NCBI GenBank assembly: GCA_038207625.1
Contig: JBBQZO010000028.1
Span: forward strand, 1-64,000
Reading direction: 5' to 3'
Source of the DNA: JBBQZO01 sp038207625
Lineage (GTDB): Bacteria > Pseudomonadota > Gammaproteobacteria > Burkholderiales > Burkholderiaceae_D
DNA length: 64,000 nucleotides
Part shown: positions 57,801 through 64,000 of the stretch, one piece after another
How positions within the stretch are numbered: position 1 is the first letter of the stretch
Layout: every line of letters starts with the position of its first letter
The notes under the pieces: generated by a model
The model's input: only the letters and a program-made list of their open reading frames with translations
Database searches by the model: none
What the model was told of the DNA's origin: nothing
Translations under genes and position numbers: made by a program

Positions 57801-59156
57801 CTAGGCGTGCGCGCTGGCGCGCAACAGGGCGGCAGCCTGCACACCGCTGCGCACGGCGCCCTCGAGCGTGGCCGGATAGTCACCGGCCGTGTAGTCGCCC
57901 GCCAGCACCAGGGCGGCGTTGCCGCTGGCGTTGGACGGGCGCGCCAAGCCCGGCGTGCAGGCAAAGGTCGCGCGTTTTTCGCAAATGACCTGAACCTTGT
58001 CCGGCTTGGCCAGCGCCGGCCGGCGCAGCACGCGCGCCAGTTGGGCTGCCACTGCGTGCGCCAGAGCGCCGTGTTCCATCAGCGCCGCCTGTTGTGAGGC
58101 GCTGATGACGACCGCCAGCCAGCCTGCGTGCGCCGCATCGAGCTGGCCGCGGTCGAACACGAATTGGCCCCAGTCGCCTTTGGCGCCGTCGTCCACCAGC
58201 GCGTAGAACGGCAGACCGAGTGGGGTCATGTCGGGGTAGTGCAGGTAGCAGGTGGTAATCGATTCGGACTCGAATGCTGTCAGTTGCGCCACGATGTTGG
58301 CGTTGGCCTGGCCGGGCAGGTCGTGCAGCAGCACCGCCGCCGCCGCCGGCGCGGTGGCCAGCACCACGCCGTCGAAGTAGGCGGTCCAGGTGCCGCCCAC
58401 GGCCGCGCCGCTGACGTCGGTTTGCCAGCGGCCATCGGCGATCTGCTTGAGTGCCGACACCTTGGCGCCGGTGCGCACGCTGCCCCCGGCCGCTTCGACC
58501 AGCTCCACCGCCTTGTTGGGGAACAGTGCGCTCAGGTCGCAGCGCGGCAGCAGCATGTCGGACGCGCTGCGGCGCGCGCCCAGGCTGTCGCGCAACACAT
58601 TGAGGAACACCTGTGCCGAAGCGCGTTCGGGCGGGGTGTTGAGCGCCGCCAGGCATAGCGGGCGCCACATCAGCGTCGTCAGACGTTCGGTCTGGTCCAG
58701 CCGCGCCAGCAATTCGCTCACGCTGCAATCGGTGTTGAGGTGCCAGCCCATCCAGCGCGCCGTCGTCGAGAAGCGCGCCAGCGCCAGTTTGTCGGCCCGC
58801 GCCAGCCCCTTGGCGCGCAACAAAGCCACCAGCAGATGCAGCGGCGCCGGCAGGCGCGGCGCGACGAAGTCCATGCCGGCGCCGTCCGGCGGATAACGCA
58901 TTTGCAGCGGCAGCGTCAGCAGCGCCTGGTCGCGCTCGATGCCGGCCAGGGCCAGCATGCGCAGCGTGGCGCTGTAGGCGCCCAACAGGATGTGCTGGCC
59001 GTTGTCGAGCAGTGCGCCGTTGATATCGACCGCGCGCGCCCGTCCGCCGACCGTGCGGGCCGACTCGAACAGCGTGACTTTGCAGCCGGCGTTGGCCAGT
59101 TCCAACGCCGCGCTGCAACCGGCCCAGCCGGCGCCGATCACGGCCACGTTGTGCAT
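57801..59156 (-). CDS. hpnE: Hydroxysqualene dehydroxylase
   Basis: A 451-residue FAD enzyme. The dinucleotide fold VAVIGAGWAGCSAALELA (4-21) and VTLFESARTVGGRA are typical of the phytoene-desaturase/HpnE group, with LDNGQHILLGAY and a C-terminal FAD site LVLAGDYTAGDYPATLEGAV. It reduces hydroxysqualene to squalene. It is the third gene of hpnC-hpnD-hpnE. ATG 59156 starts at the fold; the frame to 59177 would overlap hpnD. Confidence 0.95.
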   Translation of the reverse strand: MHNVAVIGAGWAGCSAALELANAGCKVTLFESARTVGGRARAVDINGALLDNGQHILLGAYSATLRMLALAGIERDQALLTLPLQMRYPPDGAGMDFVAPRLPAPLHLLVALLRAKGLARADKLALARFSTTARWMGWHLNTDCSVSELLARLDQTERLTTLMWRPLCLAALNTPPERASAQVFLNVLRDSLGARRSASDMLLPRCDLSALFPNKAVELVEAAGGSVRTGAKVSALKQIADGRWQTDVSGAAVGGTWTAYFDGVVLATAPAAAAVLLHDLPGQANANIVAQLTAFESESITTCYLHYPDMTPLGLPFYALVDDGAKGDWGQFVFDRGQLDAAHAGWLAVVISASQQAALMEHGALAHAVAAQLARVLRRPALAKPDKVQVICEKRATFACTPGLARPSNASGNAALVLAGDYTAGDYPATLEGAVRSGVQAAALLRASAHA

Positions 59157-59163
59157 GGCCAAC

Positions 59164-60003
59164 TTAGCCGCGCACATAAGTCTTCCACGCCAGCCACAGT
59201 TTGCGGATTGGCGTGAGCGAGATGCGCTGCTTGAGCACGTGGTAGCCGTCCAGCTCGATTTCTTTGAGCACGGTGCGGTAGATCGCCGCCATCATCAGGC
59301 CGGGACGCTGGGCGCGCCGGTCCTCTTTGGGCAGCAAGGCGAACGCCTCGTCGTAGACCGCTTCGGCGCGCGCCACCTGAAAGCGCATCAGCGCCTCGAA
59401 GTTGTCGCTGTGGCGCGCGTTGAGCAGGTCGGCCGCCGTCACCTTGAACTGCTGCAGCTCGTTGACGGGCAGGTAGATGCGGCCTTTGCGCGCATCTTCG
59501 CCGACGTCGCGGATGATGTTGGTGAGCTGGAAGGCGAGGCCCAGCTTCTCCGCATATTGCAGCGTCTCGGGCCGGGTCACGCCAAAGATGCTGGCCGACA
59601 GGATGCCGACCACGCTCGCCACATGCCAGCAATAGCGCTGCATCGCCGGGTAGTCGAGGTAGCGGGTCTGGTCCAGATCCATCTCCATGCCGTCGATGAT
59701 GGCCTGCAGATGCTGCTCCTGCAAGTTGTACACCGCCAGGTGCGGTTGCAAGGCCTGCATCACCGGGTGGGTCGGCGTGCCGCTGTACATGGTCGACACT
59801 TCGGTGCGCCACCAGGCCAGCTTGATGCGCGCGATCGACTGGTCGGTGCATTCATCGACCGTGTCGTCCACTTCGCGGCAGAACGCGTACAGCGCGGTAA
59901 TCGCGCGGCGCCGCTCCGGTGCCAGGAACAGGAAGCTGTAGTAGAAACTGGAGCCGCTTTGAACGGTCTTTTGTTGGCAGTATTCGTCGGGAGACATAGT
60001 CAA
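59164..60003 (-). CDS. hpnD: Presqualene diphosphate synthase
   Basis: A 279-residue trans-isoprenyl diphosphate synthase family protein. The two aspartate-rich motifs bind Mg-diphosphate: DDTVDE (46-51) and DVGEDARKGRIYLP. It condenses two farnesyl diphosphates into presqualene diphosphate. An in-frame Met at 59997 is an alternative start. It lies between hpnC and hpnE and acts first in the pathway. Confidence 0.95.
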   Translation of the reverse strand: MTMSPDEYCQQKTVQSGSSFYYSFLFLAPERRRAITALYAFCREVDDTVDECTDQSIARIKLAWWRTEVSTMYSGTPTHPVMQALQPHLAVYNLQEQHLQAIIDGMEMDLDQTRYLDYPAMQRYCWHVASVVGILSASIFGVTRPETLQYAEKLGLAFQLTNIIRDVGEDARKGRIYLPVNELQQFKVTAADLLNARHSDNFEALMRFQVARAEAVYDEAFALLPKEDRRAQRPGLMMAAIYRTVLKEIELDGYHVLKQRISLTPIRKLWLAWKTYVRG

Positions 60004-60083
60004 AAGTGCAAGTGGGTGCGAATCGAAGTCGCTATTCTATAGCCGATGAGTGCGCCGCGTGCCGTTCCGGCGCTACTTTTTGC

Positions 60084-60893
60084 TCACATCCACAGTGCGC
60101 GCCACACAATCTTCAGCCAATCGATGCCGCGCAGCTTGGGGCGGCGGCCAAACACGTCATAATCGGCCTGTTCGATCGCCGCCAGAATGCGCAGTCCACC
60201 CTGGACCACCAGCCGCAGCTCCCAGCCGATCCGTCCCGGCAGGCGCAGCGCCAGCGCCGCGCCGCCTTGCATCAGCGCGCGCGTGCGCGTGACCTCGAAC
60301 GCCATCAGGGCGCGCCAGTTGGCGTCCACCACGCCGCGCGCGATCTGCTGCTCAGTCACGCCAAAGCGCGCCATGTCGTCTTGCGGCAGGTAGATGCGCT
60401 GCTTGCGCCAGTCGATTTCCACATCTTGCAGGAAGTTAATCAGTTGCAGCGCCGAGCAGATCGCGTCCGAGTCGGCCACGTTGCGCGCGTCGGCCGCGCC
60501 ATATAAGGACAGCATCAGCAGGCCGACCGGGTTGGCCGAGCGGGCGCAGTAGTCGAGCAGCAATGGGTAGTCGGGGTAGCGGGTGGTGCCCACATCCTGT
60601 TTGAAGGCCGACAACAGATCGTAGAACGGGCGCCACGGCAGACTATATTGGCGCACCACCGGGCCCAGGCGGGCAAACAAGGCATCGCCGGCCGGTTCGC
60701 CGCGCGCCAAACCGTCCAGCGCGCGCTCGTAGGCGACGAGCGCGGCCAGCCGTTCGGGCGGCTGCGCGTCGCCCTCGTCGGCCAGATCGTCGGCGCTGCG
60801 GGCGAAGGCGTAGATCGCCTCGACGGCGGGAACTAGCCGTTTTGGCAATAATATCGATGCGACAGGAAAATTTTCGTAGTGGTCTATGGGCAT
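60084..60893 (-). CDS. hpnC: Hydroxysqualene synthase
   Basis: A 269-residue homologue of HpnD. Motifs: HYENFPVAS at the N-terminus, DDLADEG (first aspartate-rich) and LQDVEIDWRKQRIYLPQDD (second). It hydrolyses presqualene diphosphate to hydroxysqualene, the substrate of HpnE. The start MPIDHYENFP at 60893 is the conserved one; the frame extends to 60935. Eighty bases separate it from hpnD. Confidence 0.95.
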   Translation of the reverse strand: MPIDHYENFPVASILLPKRLVPAVEAIYAFARSADDLADEGDAQPPERLAALVAYERALDGLARGEPAGDALFARLGPVVRQYSLPWRPFYDLLSAFKQDVGTTRYPDYPLLLDYCARSANPVGLLMLSLYGAADARNVADSDAICSALQLINFLQDVEIDWRKQRIYLPQDDMARFGVTEQQIARGVVDANWRALMAFEVTRTRALMQGGAALALRLPGRIGWELRLVVQGGLRILAAIEQADYDVFGRRPKLRGIDWLKIVWRALWM

Positions 60894-60929
60894 GGCAAGG
60901 CGAATCGACGTTAATGACGCAAAAGTCAT

Positions 60930-60957
60930 TTGCAAAAAACACAGTGAGGCTTATAAT
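60930..60957 (+). promoter_or_regulatory. Predicted sigma-70 promoter of the RND operon
   Basis: TTGCAA and a consensus TATAAT with a 16-base spacer lie about 148 bases before GTG 61105. Two 10-base direct repeats AAAGTCATTT (60922-60931 and 60968-60977) flank the promoter and could be regulator sites. Confidence 0.55.
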
Positions 60958-61104
60958 TACTAACCGGAAAGTCATTTAACTTTTTGGCCTGAATGATAGT
61001 AGCATCCAGACATCACCGCAATATTTCGTCGGTCCGTGCGCGAAACGTGGAAGTGATGCTCTGTGCGCACCAAACAAACTGCCCGCATAGTAAAGGATCA
61101 CACC

Positions 61105-62262
61105 GTGTTTGCTCTGAAAAACCTGCGTCAAACCCCTCCGCGCCAGCTTGGCCTGTTGTTGCTTGCCTCCAGCTGCGTTGTGCTGGCCGCCTGCAGCAAG
61201 CAGCCCGAGAAGGTCGAGGATATCCGCCCGGTGCGCGCGCTGCTGCTCACCTCGAACAGTGTCGACGTCAACGCTGAATTTTCCGGCGAGGTGCGCCCGC
61301 GCGTCGAGTCGCGTCTCGGTTTTCGGGTCGGCGGCAAGATCATCACGCGCAAGGTGGACGTGGGCACCGTCGTGCATCACGGCGACGTGCTGATGCAGCT
61401 CGATCCGCAAGACTTGAAGCTGGCGCAGGCGCAGGCCAACGCGTCCTTGCGCGGCGCCGAGACGACGCGCGACCTGGCCCAGGCTGAATTGAAGCGCTAT
61501 CAGGAACTGCGCGAGAAAAATTTCGTCAGCCAGGCCGTGCTCGACACCAAACTGTCGACCTTCAAGGCCAGTCAGGCGGGCGTCGATTCGGCCACGGCGA
61601 ACTATCGCGGCCAGTCCAACCAGGCCGGCTACAGCAGTCTGGTGGCCGATGTCGATGGCGTCGTCACGGCGGTCGACGCCGAAGTGGGGCAGGTCGTCGC
61701 GCCGGGCGCGCCGGTGGTGCGGGTGGCCAAGTCAGGCGACAAGGAAATCGTCATCGGCATCCCCGAGGACAAGGTCGACACACTGCGCAAGGTGGCCGAC
61801 GTGCAAGTGCGTCTGTGGGCCAATCCGCAGGAAGCCATTCCCGGCAAGATCCGTGAAATTTCGCCGGTGGCCGATGCGCAAACGCGCACCTACGCGGTCA
61901 AGGTCTCGATACCGGACAGCGCCGCCTCGGTGCGCCTGGGCATGACGGCGCTGGTGCAGTTTGCCTCGAAAACGCCCAATGCGATGATCCGCGTGCCGCT
62001 CACGGCCCTGTATCACGAGCAATCGCGCACGTCGGTGTGGGTGATCGAGAACGGCGCCGTCAAGCTGGTGCCGGTGCAAATCGGCGGCACCACCGGCAAT
62101 GACATATTGTTGGTGGGCGGCGTCAAGGCTGGTCAGACCATCGTCACCGCTGGCGTCAATTTGCTCAAGGTCGGCCAAAAGGTCAAAGTGCTCGGCGCTG
62201 ACACACCGCCCGACGCGCCCGCCAAGGTGGCCGCAGCCGCCGCCGGCGAGGTGCTGCAATGA
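61105..62262 (+). CDS. RND efflux periplasmic adaptor lipoprotein
   Basis: A 385-residue membrane-fusion protein. GTG 61105 has AAGGA seven bases before it. The signal peptide ends in a lipobox (VVLAACS). Then come a lipoyl half-motif (FRVGGKIITRKVDVGTVVHHG), a coiled-coil hairpin (QAQANASLRGAETTRDLAQA), the second lipoyl half (DGVVTAVDAEVGQVVAPGAP) and beta-barrel domains. It links the inner-membrane pump encoded next (ATGA overlap) to an outer-membrane TolC-type channel not seen here. Confidence 0.94.
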   Translation: MFALKNLRQTPPRQLGLLLLASSCVVLAACSKQPEKVEDIRPVRALLLTSNSVDVNAEFSGEVRPRVESRLGFRVGGKIITRKVDVGTVVHHGDVLMQLDPQDLKLAQAQANASLRGAETTRDLAQAELKRYQELREKNFVSQAVLDTKLSTFKASQAGVDSATANYRGQSNQAGYSSLVADVDGVVTAVDAEVGQVVAPGAPVVRVAKSGDKEIVIGIPEDKVDTLRKVADVQVRLWANPQEAIPGKIREISPVADAQTRTYAVKVSIPDSAASVRLGMTALVQFASKTPNAMIRVPLTALYHEQSRTSVWVIENGAVKLVPVQIGGTTGNDILLVGGVKAGQTIVTAGVNLLKVGQKVKVLGADTPPDAPAKVAAAAAGEVLQ

Positions 62263-64000
62263 AAGGCTTTAATCTGTCGCGCTGGGCGCTCGAACACATA
62301 CCGCTGACGCGTTACCTGATGGCCGCGCTGCTGCTGGGCGGCATCATCAGCTATGGCAGTCTCGGTCAGGACGAAGACCCGCCGTTCACTTTCCGCGCGA
62401 TGGTGGTGCGCGCCAACTGGCCGGGCGCCACGGCGCTGCAGATGGCCGAGCAGGTCACCGACAAGCTTGAGCGCAAATTGCAGGAAACGCCGAATATCGA
62501 CAAGATCCGCAGCTACTCCAAGCCGGGCGAGACCTTGATCATTTTGCAGTTGCGCGAATCGACACCGCCCAAGGACACCACGGCCGCCTGGTACCAGGTG
62601 CGCAAGAAGATCGGCGACATCCGCGGCACCTTGCCGCCGGGCGTGCAGGGGCCGTACTTCAACGATGAATTCGGCGACACGTACGGCTCGATTTTCGCGC
62701 TGTCGGGCGACGGCTTCACCTATGCCGAAATGAAGGACTACGCCGACTTCGTGCGCCAGCAGCTGCTGCATGTGCCGCTGGTGGCCAAGGTCGAGCTGTT
62801 CGGTGTGCAAGACGAGAAGATCAACATCGAGTTCTCGCACAAGAAGTTTGCCCAGCTGGGCATTCCGTTCGAGGCCATCGTCAATCAGATCGCCACCCAG
62901 AACTCGGTCGAGTCGACCGGCGTGCTGGTGACGCCGACCGACAACTTGCAGGTGCGCGTGACGGGCGCGCTGAAAACGGTCAAGGACCTGGAAGAACTTG
63001 AGCTGCGCGCCGGCAATACCACTTTCCGTCTGGGCGACTTCGCCACCGTCAAGCGTGAATATAAAGACCCGCCGCAGGACAAGATGCGCTTTAACGGCAA
63101 GGAAGTGATCGGCCTGGGCATCTCGATGGAAAAGGGCGGCAACATCATCGAGATGGGCAAGCACCTTGCCAGCACCGTGGGCGAGATCAAATCGAAGCTG
63201 CCGGTCGGCATCGAGCTCGAACGTGTGTCCGATCAGCCGCGCGCCGTCACCGAGTCGGTTGGCGAATTCATTCACACGCTGATCGAAGCGGTGCTGATCG
63301 TGCTGGCGGTCAGTTTTCTGGCGCTCGGTTTGCACACCAAGCCGCTGCGCATCGATGCCCGGCCCGGCCTGGTGGTGGCGCTGACGATCCCGCTGGTGTT
63401 GGCAATCACCTTCCTGTTCATGCGCATCCTCGAGATCGACCTGCACAAGATTTCGCTGGGCGCCTTGATCATCGCGCTGGGTCTGCTGGTCGACGACGCC
63501 ATCATTGCCGTCGAAATGATGGTGCGCAAGATGGAGGAGGGCTTGTCGCGCTTTGACGCGGCCACCTTCGCCTACACGTCCACCGCCATGCCGATGCTGA
63601 CCGGCACCTTGATCACGGCGGCGGGCTTTCTGCCGATTGGCCTGGCCAAATCGGCCGCCGGCGAATACACGTTCTCGATGTTTTCGGTCAACGCGCTGGC
63701 GCTGATCATTTCGTGGGTGGTTGCGGTGGTGTTCACGCCCTATATCGGTTACCTGCTGCTCAAGGTCAAGCCGCACGCGGCCGGCGAGCACGGGCACGAA
63801 TTGTTCGACACGCCCGGCTTTCGCCGTTTCCGCTCGGTGGTGAACTGGTGTGTCGAATGGAGCAAGACCACCATCGTGCTCAGTCTGGCGGTGTTCGGCC
63901 TGGGCGTGTTCGGCTTCAAGTTCATCGAGAAGCAGTTCTTCCCCGATTCGAGCCGGCCGGAGTTGATGGTCGAACTGTGGCTGCCGGAAGGGTCGACCTT
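62259..64000 (+). CDS. RND efflux pump permease, 3' end outside window
   Basis: The first 580 codons of an HAE1/AcrB-like or related RND permease; the frame is open at the right edge (about 1,030 residues expected). Helix TM1 (YLMAALLLGGIISYG) is followed by the porter domain (PPGVQGPYFNDEFGDTYG) and TM2-TM6 with the proton-relay aspartates in LIIALGLLVDDAIIAVEMM. The QDEDPPFTFRAMVV N-terminal signature is that of the broad efflux RND subfamily that includes multidrug exporters of unknown substrate. It overlaps the adaptor gene by four bases. Confidence 0.93.
   Translation, partial: MKGFNLSRWALEHIPLTRYLMAALLLGGIISYGSLGQDEDPPFTFRAMVVRANWPGATALQMAEQVTDKLERKLQETPNIDKIRSYSKPGETLIILQLRESTPPKDTTAAWYQVRKKIGDIRGTLPPGVQGPYFNDEFGDTYGSIFALSGDGFTYAEMKDYADFVRQQLLHVPLVAKVELFGVQDEKINIEFSHKKFAQLGIPFEAIVNQIATQNSVESTGVLVTPTDNLQVRVTGALKTVKDLEELELRAGNTTFRLGDFATVKREYKDPPQDKMRFNGKEVIGLGISMEKGGNIIEMGKHLASTVGEIKSKLPVGIELERVSDQPRAVTESVGEFIHTLIEAVLIVLAVSFLALGLHTKPLRIDARPGLVVALTIPLVLAITFLFMRILEIDLHKISLGALIIALGLLVDDAIIAVEMMVRKMEEGLSRFDAATFAYTSTAMPMLTGTLITAAGFLPIGLAKSAAGEYTFSMFSVNALALIISWVVAVVFTPYIGYLLLKVKPHAAGEHGHELFDTPGFRRFRSVVNWCVEWSKTTIVLSLAVFGLGVFGFKFIEKQFFPDSSRPELMVELWLPEGST

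Noticed and set aside
62133..63797. Antisense open frame of 554 codons across the RND adaptor and permease
   Set aside because: It is composed of His/Arg/Gln-rich text typical of reversed high-GC genes, and both sense genes are certain.

Overview
The window is a high-GC proteobacterial chromosome segment. It contains a PEP-CTERM exosortase substrate, the hpnC-hpnD-hpnE squalene genes, a short-chain type threonine dehydrogenase and many diguanylate cyclase/phosphodiesterase genes. Together these point to Burkholderiales, most likely Oxalobacteraceae (Massilia/Duganella/Janthinobacterium-like). That placement is inferred from gene content, not from a database search. About 57 protein genes are supported. 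No rRNA, tRNA, CRISPR array or insertion sequence was seen.

The left third (1-23.4 kb) is dominated by threonine-phosphorylation parts. A zinc-ribbon protein (partial) overlaps a SHOCT-kinase-coiled coil-FGE fusion. A PP2C phosphatase and an FHA protein form one minus-strand unit. A tight minus-strand operon at 12.6-18.0 kb encodes a Ser/Thr kinase, a SEDS (FtsW/RodA-like) membrane protein with FHA-like N-terminal repeats, an FHA-like cytosolic protein and a membrane-anchored SH3b protein. A YegD-type Hsp70 lies nearby. These recall the actinobacterial pknA/pknB-rodA-pstP-fhaA/B set, but without a penicillin-binding protein. This operon is the best candidate for an undescribed system. Between these parts are pirin (with a 14-codon coupled leader), a porin plus mini phosphate-binding-like protein, a diguanylate cyclase-like protein with a degenerate GGAEF site, LysR/DUF2798, a PEP-CTERM metalloprotease, a GNAT, an orphan LacI regulator and an Ig-like lipoprotein.

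The middle (23.4-42.6 kb) carries a zinc-type uptake operon lacking an ATPase gene, an 11-repeat Sel1 protein, an EAL-CBS-GGDEF protein, and a cupredoxin-like protein translationally coupled to a periplasmic-sensor GGDEF-EAL protein. It continues with a prolyl oligopeptidase, a ceramidase-family membrane hydrolase convergent with a CHASE3 chemoreceptor, the cbpA-cbpM co-chaperone pair and a 696-residue Ala-rich protein.

The right third holds a threonine/serine module (cupin-XRE regulator, kbl, tdh, sdaA, then thrC), moeA-moaD, an alpha/beta hydrolase, a TIGR03862-type flavoprotein and a Tat/lipoprotein amidase whose last 30 bp are tandemly duplicated beyond its stop codon. These are followed by a GIN/DUF1700 cell-surface set with a 43-residue small protein, hpnC-hpnD-hpnE and a divergent RND efflux operon cut by the right edge. 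Kbl and Tdh turn threonine into glycine and SdaA turns serine into pyruvate, while ThrC makes threonine. HpnC/D/E make squalene for hopanoids, but no squalene-hopene cyclase is present in the window.
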